DNA of 64,000 nt from Micromussa lordhowensis (lineage: Eukaryota; Cnidaria; Anthozoa; Scleractinia; Lobophylliidae): the NCBI GenBank assembly GCA_964020085.1, contig OZ026606.1, forward strand, positions 5,329,623 to 5,393,622, written 5' to 3'. The translations under genes and the position numbers were made by a program. This document shows, piece after piece, positions 13,656 to 27,000 of the stretch. A model generated the notes under the pieces. The model had not been told where the DNA came from, made no database searches, and was given only the letters and a program-made list of their open reading frames with translations. How positions within the stretch are numbered: the first letter of the stretch is position 1; every line of letters begins with the position of its first letter.

Positions 13656-16600
13656 TGATAATATATAATATATATAATTAATACCTTTGTCTCTGAAATA
13701 TAAAGTCAAATATATATCAGTATTAGTAAGTGACTCCAAGATGGAGGAAGGGATTGCCGATTTCCAAATTTTGATGATCAAATAGTGGGCATCTTTTCTT
13801 TGTTTTGAGGGTGGTGTTCTGGCCCTTTTATTAAGGGTCTGATTTAAGAAAAACTGTCACACACAGAAATCACAAAGGCGAATTTCTGGTGATCATGTAC
13901 TTTAATTTTACTACAAGCAGAACGATCTTGCTTGACACTCCCTTAAAACTATAGAAAGCTGAATCATCAACCCCAGCTAAATTATCCTGAAATTTATTTA
14001 CCTTCAAAATTATCAGGAATAATGATGTCATCGGCACTGCTTGTGGACTCTTCCCACGTGTTGCATACTGGGTAGACATTCTTCCCCGCTGAAGTCACTC
14101 CGACATGTAAACAATTCAAACCGAGTTCAGTCATAGTCGAATTCCTGACATGAAAAAAGTAGACCTGAGATAAAACCACTGTTTTTAGGCCAAAAGAAAC
14201 GCTGAAGGATATTCGCACTGAGTAACATCATCTCAAAAACCAGGAGGGGCCCTGCTCAAAAACAATTTAAGATTGACATGTTCTCAAGTAAAATAACATC
14301 ACGCGAAAAGTCACGTTCTGGAATAGTTTTCGCGCCAAATTTGGAGAATGGCTGACAGCCATAAAAAATATCGTTTTGATTTGGGGATTTTACAGCATAA
14401 ACTGAACACCTTTCCGCTTCCGGGATGAAAAAAAAATTAATTTTCGTTAGATTTGTTTTATTCCACGCAAACAAGTTCGTTAAATAACAAATTGAAGTTC
14501 TTATTCATCATCGAAGCACGCGGTATTTTAAATGGCTGTTTTCGTCGCTTAAAATTACATTTTTCAGTTTCACTCCAAGATTGACTGCATCAACTGTTTT
14601 GTTGCTGGAAACTGAGAGATAACGGACAAAGCGTTTCGAAATAAACGAATTAATTTTACTGGGATCTTGCAACGGTCAAGCGCAAGCCTAGGAAATGTTC
14701 TGCAAGTCGCTGATAGTATACTTCCATAAGATTATCCTCAAAGAAATATTTGTTGAATACAGCAGGTGAAGTTCGGAATAATTCTCAGTAAACAGTATCT
14801 CTAATAGTTCTTATAGCCTTTCTCAATTGACCCAACATACCTGTGAAATATCTGAAACCAGAGTTTTAACTCAAGTGACCATCGAAAATTCGTTGACTGT
14901 TTCCATTTCTAAGTTTCCGGTAGTGTTTTAAAAAGCGTTTTAAATTTTGAATGATTTTAAAACAACGTGTTGTGAATAATGGACCAAAATAATGAATTAC
15001 ATCACCTCTTTAAACGAGAATTTGACTTTCAAATGAGTGTCTCATTAGCGATTATGCGGTCATGTCTGACTTACAGATGACAAGTTTTCATTTTTGCACT
15101 AAATAATGAATTGGCGTATATTTTGAATAGAGAGAAATCGATTGGGGTGACCCTTTGCTGTAGATGCAAGTGACTTCTTTTTTAAAACTAGCGAATGAGC
15201 TAAAAGCAACACTTTGTGGAAAAAAATAGCGAAAATGGCTCGCCCTCGAAGTCGTACTTTGATTCGGGGCGTGGAGGGTCACATGCCGGTTGCTACGTGA
15301 CAAGAAAAAATAAAACAAGACAAGGGGCTTTAAAATCTGGGTGATATTTCAATTTCTCGGACACTTTTAAAAATTTACCGATATATTCCTAGAAGACGAA
15401 AGTGACTTTCTCGACCCTTGTTGGTATAAGCCATATTTGGTAACTGACGTATGATTGGTTGTTTTGCTGGTGTGGTAGGAGCGGCGGCCATATTGTGGAG
15501 AGAGCGGTGTTTCCGGCTGGTTGTAGGGGTTTATTTGCCGCCTCGAAAGTTGTTCTCTCTTTTATATATACTAAGTGTTTAGGCCTTTTGATACACTTAA
15601 CCTTTACAATGGTAAGTCATATTTTAAATGCGCTTGTTGTTGGAAGAAAAGAGCAGTTTTTGCTGCTGTCGAAACTGTCTTCTGTGTTCGTTCTGTTGTA
15701 AAAATCTGGAAAGATCTCAGCTCCGCCTCATCTCGTATCCGTTATTTGGGATAGCTAGCTTGGGAAATCATTCCTTCTTCTGAGTAGTTAAGCAAACGAA
15801 TCAGGAGCTTCTGTTGTAAGACAGCTTTCAGGGGGGAAAAAACTTCACTTGATGCATATCACTATAAAATTCTTATGACTGTGGAAACATGTCGATCAAA
15901 TCTTACTCTAGCTGGTATTAGAGACGTTTATTCAAACATTTTTCTCCTGTTTCGTGTTGTTACAGACGGAACGACAACTAGACTGTGCGTTAGATTTAAT
16001 GCGACGGCTGCCTCCTCAACAAATAGAGAAGAATCTTAGTGATCTAATCGATTTGGTAAGTTCAACGTTTTTCTGCAGGGATATTATTTTGCGAAGGAAA
16101 TAGTAGTTTGTTTGTTCAGGCGTACTTAGTTATGGAATTTATCAAAGACTAATGAATTTATAAGTTAGTAAGGTACTTGTTAGGGTCGATTTTCCAAACT
16201 AATTTAGTTTCTGTTATGACAGGACGCTATGGTAGTGATTGATATGGAAAAGTAAGCAACGCGTACAAATCATTTTGTTTCCTGACATATGCTATAAAAA
16301 NNNNNNNNNNNNNNNNNNNNNNNNNNNNNNNNNNNNNNNNNNNNNNNNNNNNNNNNNNNNNNNNNNNNNNNNNNNNNNNNNNNNNNNNNNNNNNNNNNNN
16401 NNNNNNNNNNNNNNNNNNNNNNNNNNNNNNNNNNNNNNNNNNNNNNNNNNNNNNNNNNNNNNNNNNNNNNNNNNNNNNNNNNNNNNNNNNNNNNNNNNNN
16501 GGCGCCAAATGTTAGCAAAAGTCGAATTCTTGAAAATTAACCGGTTTTCTGAGTGTTATGACAGCTAAAAGTTCTTCACCATGTTCACTCTTGCAAGGAA

Positions 16601-19600
16601 TTTCTGCAGGGTTAAGGAATTGAAATCTTACAAAGAAAAGGGGAATAGATCACGAGGAGGTTCGAAGAATTGTTTTCCAATCAAGTTGTTGTGTCGCGGG
16701 CAACTCTTCACCAGCCTTCTGTAGCACGAGTTATTTCTATGTGGTGTGTCACAGTGAATATAAATTTTACACAACTATTAAAACTTTTAATGCAAACCAG
16801 AAGCTTATCACCTATGCAAACCTAACAATTGGGAACCGTAGATGGTAATTTTCAAGCCAAGAACAGAGCAATTCTCGGCCATAATTGAGCTTATGACATT
16901 TTCAGCCTCTTGAACTGAACCCAGACGAATACGCATCGAACTTGTTGATTTCACTGTCAGATAGAACAGTCACGTCTATCAAATACGTACTCTTGCTTCA
17001 ACTTTGAATTAAAACATCTTATAAACAGAACCCTGTTTCCTCGGAATGATCCTTACCGGTCGCAAATTCCACGGCAAAAGTCAGAGGTAGGAAAACCTGT
17101 TTGTCGTTTACAAGAAATCTACGTCGTGGTCTGAGCGGTCAGACTAAAATGGAGAGTTTCCAAAAGAAACTTATTCCACAAATATACTGGTACGTTTTTT
17201 TGGTGAACTTCATCTGCAGTTTGATTAGTCCGACTCCGAATCTTCGAGACCATTTTCCCGCTATTTTGACGAGGAACTACACATCAAATAACTGAGATTG
17301 TACTTCATTTTGTAAAACAAACAAAGCAGTTCTTTCGGAATTCCCACCTTATTTGCATAATACATTTCTATCAATGCTTTGTTAAGGAATTCGATAAATG
17401 ATACCTTTACCAAAGACTTTTCTTAGGTACACTTAAATCGTACTATTTCAATTTGCCAAATATTCCCGTAAACACGACGAATTCTGCCCAGCAATGTTTT
17501 GACACATCGAACTTGCAGACTTGCTGCGAAGTTGTTGATTTCGTTTTTAATTTGATTCGTAAAGAATAAACCCCTGACCTGAATGAAATCCACCGCTCTT
17601 GTTCACTTCAAGTTTCGGTAGGACACGGAATGTGAAAAGTCCATTTCAGGTTTTCGGGAGGCTATGGAATACTTTCGGACAGTAAAAAGAGCTTGTTTGA
17701 AACAACAAACATCGCTCGAAGAAATACTGAAATACGCAGCGGGTCGACCGGTGACACGATGGCTTCGTGGCTATAACAGTCTTCCGAGTAGGTATTCGCT
17801 ACATGTACGATTAATTTTCTGAAAATATAGCCACATACGGATATTATTCGTACAATGTCATGAATATTATTCGTAAGAGACGCGGTTCCCAGTTTAATAA
17901 ACTGAAAATTACGACTAATAATCTGAAAAGACACAAATAATAAGTTACGTAAACAAACGTAGCATAACACATCGTACCAATGTTAAACAGGATTCCGGAT
18001 TAGTTTTGACAACATTCTAGAATTATTCTGAATGCTGTTTGGGTAATTTTAGTAATCGTAGTGTTTACAGTAAGCTAGCATTTTTGACACACTAAAAGAG
18101 TAATTAAATCATTCATTGAGACAAGTTTTTTTATTTCGCATTGCGCGGTACTGTTGTTTGTTCAAGCACGGCTGAGTTGAGTTGTTTTTCGTCTTAGAGT
18201 CAAGGCCGGAGAAAATATCGTTCGTAAACAGTCTCAGTTGTTTATTCATTTACCTGGTTTCTTTTACTTTGGGTAAATTATGAACCTTAATCAGCCGCTT
18301 TCAACTCAGTTGTATTTTGCATTAGTGCTGTTGTTTGTTCGAGCACGGGCCACGATATATTTTCCCGCTCGCGTTGCTTTTTGCCGAAGAGTCCAAAGAC
18401 GGATAAAATACATTTCGTAAACACACTTAGATGTTGGCTTATTTTCCTGTTGTATTTTACTTTGGGTACATTTTGGACATTGAATCAGCCTCTTTCAAAT
18501 CATGCGATAATCGCACTGAAGGCTGCGGTGTTGTTGTTTCGCGGCCACGACATTCGCGCTCGCATTGCTTTCGTCGACGACTAAAAAACGCTGAAAATAT
18601 CGTCCGTAAACACACTCAGTTCATAAAAGGTTAGCCTCACGTTAAGCTTGTCATGTCAACACTTCGGCTGAATCACATTTGTTTCAGAGCAAGCTCAAGA
18701 TGTAGTTCTTGAACGCAAAGTTTTTTTTCGTAATGGCGGCCGGTCGAGTGAAATTTGGTGTCGGCAGAAGATCGCGGCATCTACGATTAATAACTGCATT
18801 TGTTGTAACATACGATTATTAATCGTGGATTTTACGATTATTAATCGTAACATCCAAGATTATTAATCGTAGGAGACGCATTTTACGATTAATAATCGTA
18901 AAGTACCACCTTTTACGATTAATAAGTCAAATGTGTGCATCTTACGATTAAAAACCGTAAAAACTTCACTCCAGAAATAAAAAAACACTCCAGAAATAAA
19001 TAAACAGCTGTTGTATGTTATGTTTACTGATACAATGTTTTATTACCAAACCTATTGTAGATATGTCAGTTGTCTGTCACACAACTGAAGAGCTACTTCA
19101 ACCAAAGAACAAAGTGATATATTCAGAAAACATCTAATATGTGAACTACAATCTGGCAAATTTGAGAAGAGAACTTTTCAAGCGAGTCCTGGCCATCTAT
19201 GGCACAATCTTGACCAAAATATAAGGAACATAATTAAGCGGCACACCCCAATTTTAAAAACCTCTCCCCGAGCAATTATTTTCTTTGAAACATTTTAATA
19301 TTAGTAAATAATTAAGCATTATTTTTACATTGCTTCTTTATTTGAATGTTACTAATTAGGGCCATTATATGTAAACTACTTGGCGACCAGTAATGTATTC
19401 CACTCTACCGTAGCCTCTTAAAATATAGTTCTTGTCTTTGTCTTCATCTTGATCTTTTCTTTCTTTTCTTTCTCTTCTTTCTTTCTTTCATAATTATGCA
19501 TTAGCAAAATGTAATTATGATTATAGTTATCCCCAGGCAAGTGGATTATATGTTAAAGTGGTACTATGATCAAATTTTTACCCCTTGTTTTTTTAGTGTA

Positions 19601-20972
19601 TCACAAAGAATTCCATAAAAGAATGAAAACGCTGTTTTCCGTTTGCAAATATTTGCATTAGTTCTGGAGATATTTGAGTTTGAAAACTGGAAAATATGAA
19701 AATATGCAAATGAGATGGCTGATGACGTCATACACTCAACCCAATATTTTATTGAGTATATAAATAGAGTTATCTTAGCCAATTTGCAGTGCAAAACCTT
19801 CAAACTTGGCAGGCTAATAGATCTACAGGAAACACACGTATGACTACAAAAAATTCTGTTCCCATGGCAACTCACTCTTTTTCAGGCCCCACCCACTTTA
19901 TTTCAATATTTTGGTGATTTTCAGCTTGAAAATGTTAGACAATGCCACAAAGTTGAGCTAACATATTTATAAGCTTGCTGGATCATGCATATGAAGTGCT
20001 GTTAGTAATTATCAAAATGGAATGCCAAAGGTGGCCAGAAAAGCTTTTAATATGGGAGAGGTCTGGAAACGAGTATGTTGCCATGGTAACAGAACTGTTA
20101 AGCTCATATTGTGGAGCACATTTAGTAGAATCTTACTGCAAAGAATCAAACATTTCTGTTACAAACTGGCTGAGATATCTCTTTTCATCATACTTGGACA
20201 AAATCTGTTTGAGTATATGACGTCATCACTTGCCTTATTTGCATATTTTAAAAACTTGAATATCTCTAGAACGAAAAGAGATATTTGAAAGAAGTAAACA
20301 GCATTTTACTTCTTATGCAGTCTACTTGTTTATGTTTTAAAATGGCTTAAATAGGAAAGGTGCGATTTTCGTCATAGTACCACTTTAATGCATTCATGTC
20401 AAATATAATGTGTTAAGCTACCTACAGTGAGTTTGATCATTATGAGGAGCAAGGTCGTGCCAACCCACAATTTTGATTTCAATAATAACCAAACAATGGC
20501 ATTATGTATTAGACTGCATTTGGACAGCATGGGCTCTGCTATGCCATCAATCATCTTAGCAAACCATTCAGAAAAGAACAATCTACATCAACAGGTTCAT
20601 AACGTCACGTCACTCTATGGATGGATATCAGGTGTTTCTTTTTTAAAAGTTTCATTGATTGTCATATGATTGTAAATATGATTGTTACGCTTTGAACTTC
20701 AGGGTTCAAGTCTTGTCAAAAGATGGAGCAAGATCAAATTTCTCATACCAAGTTTATGAATGTTACTTTTCAGTGTCTTCTTCTGTTTATCATCAAGACA
20801 AGAGGTGACAACAATCAAAGGACAGTACCTCAACCTTAAAAATAACATTTGATAAAACCGTATGAACCTAAAATGAGAATCAACATATATACTAGTAATT
20901 AATATTTACCAAGATAATTTAGTTTTATCAACTGGGTTGATAATGTGAATCGGCCACCGTAAAGAGATTGGG

Positions 20973-21003
<31 letters not shown>

Positions 21004-24000
21004 GGAGCGATAACGCGAAGTGCTAACGCTCGAAACGTCAACTTCCGAATCTCTTTACAGTGGCCAATTCACATTATCAACCCAGTTGATAAAACCAAAT
21101 TATCTTGTAATACTCCCACCAATGCAGCACCACAGTTTCTTTAGAAACTTGCCCCCTTTATTAATATTTACCAAGCTGGGCAGGGGCATGTACCTGTACA
21201 ACCAAGCAGAGTGGTTGCTTTTTTCTGTTAAAGATATGTTGAGGTTCTGATGCCACTTCTCATGTTTGTATGTGATTTAATTAACAAATAAAGACACCTA
21301 TATTATAATTGTGTGTAACTTGACAAGAGGTAGGCCATGTATATTGCACTGCAAGATGGAAAACTAGGCAGTCGAGGATGTGGCTACCTTAGATATAAAT
21401 AATTGGCTGACCTCCTTGTTTTGATAGGAAATCAAAATGGCTTTTAAGCCAACTCATGTACAAGGAATGTTACTTATACGAGTCTCCCATGGAAAAATTC
21501 AGATGACTTTTGCACTTATTTGTACTTTGTCTAGCAAAAAGACTAGGTTAAAATGTGGTACTGTCCTATATTGAATTTTAGAAGGTCTCGTCAGAAATCT
21601 GTGTTCCACGTTCTTCAGACTACGCTGGTAATAAAGGTTATTTCACATTTTTGTTTTGCAGAGAACGGCAAATAAATGTACAGAGATTAATACAGTTGAT
21701 GAGTAGAGTGGAACCTTGATATAATGAAGGGCCAAGGGACTGGCAAAATATGTTCGCTATAATGAGGTTTCATTGTATCGAGGTTCTTTACCATACATTT
21801 TACTATTGCTGGGGCGAAGAATACTGTTTGTCATACTGAGGACTTTGTTACATAGAGGTTCGTTAAATCAAGGTTTCAATGTAGTCAAATGTAGGATAAT
21901 TATATTTTTAAAGAAATTGATAATTCTTTTATATACCAATACATGTACTCTAAACAAAATGGTCTGTTAACCAGAGAAATGTGTGCATTAGGGTATCTCT
22001 ACATTTTTTGGTAGAAGAGTTATACCAAAGAGTAGGTTACCATGGTTAGCAACCACTCAGTGAGGGGTGGAGGTGGGAATCTCTTGGGGGATCTAAGCGA
22101 ATGTTCCACAAACTTTTTTAAACATTGTCTCTCAGATGCCATTTCCAGCCTTTTTTTTCAAGCAAACAAAATTGCACAGGTAAAAGACATTTATCAAGTC
22201 TATTTAATAGGTATATTTGCTTAAGTTCTTCTCTACAGTCAAATTATCATTGAAATCATGGAAAGTACCAAATTTGTACCTTACATGGAAGTGGAATGTC
22301 TGAAATTGTACAACTTTCAGCCTCTTCAAGAGGTATTCCAACCAAAAGGATGATCACCATCAAAAATATCATTGTGAAGAATTCATGTTTCATCAAATTT
22401 ATGTTCTCTTATAAAGAGTTGGACACCTGTTAGAGGCCGTATCATTACACCTACGTATCATTACAATGGTGGACAAAATTCCTGTAGATGAATTCGTGTG
22501 AAAAAGCGCCAGAAATGTAAATTTGTCCCAAGACTTTTGTTCATGATTGTAGATTCTACTCTAAATACATAAAAACAACTATAATACAAGTGTACACTCC
22601 AAACAATGATGCAGAAGACGAGGCAAAGGAGAACTTTTATGACCAATTGCAGAAGGCATTGGATGTAGTCTCAGACATGACATGCTCTTGGTAATGGGGG
22701 ACTAGAATGCCAAGGTGGGGGAGAGGCAGCAGGGTGAGAGCGGAATCGTATGGAAACATGGTTTAAATTGTGAGAGAAATGACAATGGTGACCTCTTTGT
22801 GACCTTTTGTGCATCTAACAACCTTCCTATAACATCAACCATGTTTTCTCATAAGGATGTGCACAAGTATACAGTTGCAGGTCAAAACAAAATTCAGGTC
22901 TAAATGAAATTCCTTTGTCTATTAACCCTAATTATTCATGGATCATGAATAATTAGGGTCAGAAGACAAAGGAAATTGAGAATCAAACAAAGTTAAAATC
23001 ATTTTGACCTGAATTTCATTTTGAACTGCAACATATACATGGACCTCCCAAGATGGTCGCCACCTGAACCAGATTGACCGTGTGGCAGTCAGGTCCCAGT
23101 TTAAGAGGTCAGTCCAAGACACAAGAGTGTGCAGAGGAGCTGATGTGGGGAGTGACCACAACCTTGTCATAACTAAGGCAAAACTCAGGTTGAACAGCAC
23201 AAGCAGGTGGGGACTGCAAGGTACAAGGAGAGTAAACTGAGAATACCCAAGATCAGACAGCAGTTCCAGTTCGACCTGAGGAATAGATTCAGCATCCTCT
23301 AGACACCAGACCAGAACGACATGGATGCTGATGACCACCAGAACAGTGAGCAGCCTGACCCAACCAACAACACATAGCAAAGGTGGCAGAAGATTAAGAC
23401 CACCTACACTGAAACTGCACTGAATGTACTGGGGCGTAGAGAGCTGGATCAGCACAGAAAGTTGGAGAAAGATTGAGGAGAGGAGGAAACTAAAGAAGAC
23501 GATAGATGGTGCAAGATCAGAAAGGTTGAAGAACAAAGCCAGAAATGAATACAGAGAAAAAGACAAGGAGGTGAAGAGGAGTCTTAGGAAGGACAAGAGA
23601 GAATGGATAAGCAGTGTTGCACATGAAGCTGAAGATGCTGCACAGCAGGGTCAAATGAAAGGAGTATATGGAGCAACTGGGAGTTTATGCAACGAAGGGC
23701 AAGAAAGGTAGGAATGGTGACGAGCAAAGAAGGAAGACTATTGACCAAGGAAGGCGAGGTCAAAGCCAGATGGCAAGAGCACTTCATAGAGGTTTCAAAC
23801 AGGCCAGTTCCTGAGGATGCTGCTCAGGTGGGTGAGACAAATGTGGTGAATGACAGCATTGACATAGAGGATATAACAAGGAAGGAGATCAGGAGTGCAC
23901 TGGGGGACATGAAAAGTGGTAAGGTGCCAGGTATAGAAAGCATTACAGCAGATCTTCTGAAGGTTGACACTGACACCACAGTAAATATCCTGCATGGGCT

Positions 24001-27000
24001 ATTCAACACAATTTGGAAGGAAGAAATTGTCCCTGAGGACTGGTCCAGAGGGCTTATCATCAAACTGCAGAAGAAAGGGGATTTGGCAAGTTGTGGGAAC
24101 TGGAGAGGTATCACCCTCATGTCCATTGTAGCCAAAGTGTTGGGAAGAGTTCTGATCAAGAGGATTGTTGCTGGGACAGATGCTGAGTTGAGAAGGGAAC
24201 AAACTGGCTCTCAAGTCATGAACACTAACTGCACAAGTGCAGTGGTGGATGGCGATGGAAGAACAAACTGGTTTGAGGTTAAGTTAGGTGTTAAGTAGGG
24301 ATGCAACATGTTAGGGGTCCTGTTTCTCTTGGTCGTGACTGGGTGATGAGGACCACAGTCGAACAGGCATCAGGTGGAAGATAACAACTATGTTAGTCGA
24401 CTTAGATTTTTGACCTGGCACTCATCTCAAGTACATTCACACACATCCAGACAATGATTAATCGCCTGAATAGAAACAGGAAGGAACGGGTCTGAAAATC
24501 AGCAACAAGAAAACAAAACTCATGAATGAGGATCAATGCAAAGAATATCAATGCAGTTGCAGTTGATGGACAAGAAACAGAGGACATGAATGACTTAGAG
24601 AACAAACCGGTGTTTCTAGAAGTCACCCCAGAGCGAGTCTATAAAAATTTGTCCCACCTGAATAAACTCAAGGCCACACCACAGGCCCCGACAGCCTGTC
24701 AAACTGGTGCTTAAAGGAGTATGCGGAACTACTATACCAACCAATAGCTGACATTCTGAACTCATCATACAAAGAGCAGAAATTACCACCTGTTTGGAAG
24801 CATGCAGATGTTACTTCACTCCCGAAAGTAAAACAAGTCATAGATCCAAAGAAAGAACTCAGACTGATCTTGCTAACCGCATCGCTTTCCAAGGTCGCAG
24901 AGGACTTTGTAGTATCAGATTACATAAGACCAGCCTTAGAGGGGAAAGCCGATCCAAACCAGTTTGATACCGTATCAGGCTCATCCACTGTCCTCGCTCT
25001 GTTAAGCATGATTCACGAGTGGCTCCAAGCAACAGATGGAAACAGTGCATCTGTGTGTGTTTTCCTCTTTGATTACCTCTGGCAGCCAAACTTAAGGGAG
25101 TCGAAGTCCCCAACAGTATCGTTAATTGGATTCTGGACTTCCTATCTGATCGGTCCCAGAGGGTGAAACTCAGCCGCGACTATTTGTCCAAATGGGGCGC
25201 GGTACCAGCAGGTGTCCCCCAAGGGACTAAATTAGGACTTTTTTTTGCTCATGATCAACGATCTTTTAACCCCCAGTGCGCTCTTTGGGATGTGGAAGTA
25301 AATGGATGATACCACCTTGTCAGAAAAGGTACTGAAGGGGCAACAAAGAAGAGCACAAGAAGCAGTATACCACGTTTCAAACTGGTCAGCGGAAAATTTT
25401 TTCCAGCTGGACCTTGAGAAGACTAAAGAGCTCACCATCAGCTTCTGTCATTCCCCGGAACATTTTGACCCAGTCACAGCTGATGGGACACAGATCCAAG
25501 CAACGACTTCTAGCAAGCTTCTCGGGCTTATCATTACCAACACACTAACATGGAACGATCACATTGATAGTTTAATTAGGAAAGCAGCTAAGAAAATTTA
25601 TTTCCTTGTGCAACTTAAACGTGCGCACGTTCTAGCTGAGGATCTTGTCACCTACCACTGCGCATGTATTAGATCTTCCCTTGATTATGCTTGTCCGGTT
25701 TTTCATTATTCTCTACCTCAGTATTTACAGTCGGAGTTAGAAAGCATTCAGAAAAGAGCTCTGGCATGTATTTTTCCTAGAATGCCTATGGGGAAGCATT
25801 AGAACGCACCTGTTTGACCTCTATCCGGGAACACCGCAAAGACACTACAATTAGATCAATCAGCGAGAATCAGGACAGCAAACTACATCACCTAATCCCT
25901 GAAGCCTACAGCCTACAACTTCAGACGCCAAAGAACGTACAATGTACCAGCAGTCAAGACAAAGCAATTTGCTAAATAATTCGTTTTTCGTGAAGTGTGC
26001 GGCTGTAACCAACTCAATTTGAGATGATTGAAAACCTTTTAATAAAACTTTAAGTCATTATATTTATATTTGTATATCAAATTTTGTAGTTTGTAAATAA
26101 TTACGCAATTCAGTATTTTACTGCGATGTGATTTAATAATAAACCAGTCTATTTATTTAGTCTATTTACGGTAAGAACAAGATTAGCCAAATTAATTATG
26201 GAGGGGCTGAGGACAACATCAAGAACTGCTTAGGAAAAGCTACAGCAACATTTAACAAACTAGTCAAGATCTGAAGAAGTGATCAACTGAGCAAGAACAC
26301 TGAGATCAAGTCCAATGTTATAGCAGTGCTTCTCTACGGATGCGAGACTTGGAGAACGACCAAGAGGGATGAGGTGAAGCTGGACACATTCTTCCACAAG
26401 CACCTATGGAAGGTGTTAAAGATATATTGGCTGATGAGAGTTACCAATGAAGAAGTGAGGTGAAGAGCTAAGACTTGCGCCATCAGTGAGCAGATCAGAA
26501 GACAGGTGGCACTGGATAGGGCATGTATTACGTATGGACCACCAACAGAACCCATGCATTGCCCTAACCTGGGCACCTGAGGGTAAGAGTAGTAGAGGTC
26601 GGCCAAGTGAGACATGGAGGAGAGCTGTAGAGGGAGAGAGAGAGAAGATGGGTTTTGCCACTTGGAATGAGGCTGTTGCTGCTGCGAGAGCCAGAGCAGA
26701 TTGGAGGAGACAAGTCAATGGCCCTATTCTCCAAGAGAAGAGCCAGGACTAATTATGATGACTCTATTTTCTTCAGCAATTCAAAGGATTCTTTTGATCA
26801 GTGTGAAGTTTAAAATTTTATGGAATTTTGAAGTTTTATTATCAATTATTTCCATTTCTTTCAGTAAGTAAGTTATTTTTTAAATTGTGAATAAAGTTAA
26901 AATAATACTGTGAACTATTCAGTGAAAATGTTCCAGGTATTCAACACATTCACACCAACATTAAGCAAACTAATGGTTATGGGATCGACTTGCACACCTA

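Larger units (their letters stand above)
22560..26752 (+). pseudogene. Decayed LINE with endonuclease and reverse transcriptase, interrupted twice
   Basis: A broken non-LTR retrotransposon ORF. Endonuclease pieces: [16 protein letters not shown] (about 22590), then, after an insertion, [19 protein letters not shown] text and VGSDHNLV (about 23070-23170). Linker and reverse transcriptase: [19 protein letters not shown] (23462), [16 protein letters not shown] (about 23915), [18 protein letters not shown] (about 24070), with frameshifts to 24595. After a second LINE the 3' part resumes at about 26190: [34 protein letters not shown] text and [17 protein letters not shown], ending at 26752. Stops and frameshifts show it is dead. 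Confidence 0.8.

Noticed and set aside
13599..13781. Tyr-rich open frame
   Set aside because: Translation of an (AAT)n microsatellite.
16227..16568. Open frames across the N gap
   Set aside because: They consist mostly of unknown residues.
22943..23596. 217-codon open frame on the minus strand
   Set aside because: It is antisense to the LINE endonuclease and linker, whose plus-strand reading matches known retrotransposon protein; the minus frame shows no domain.
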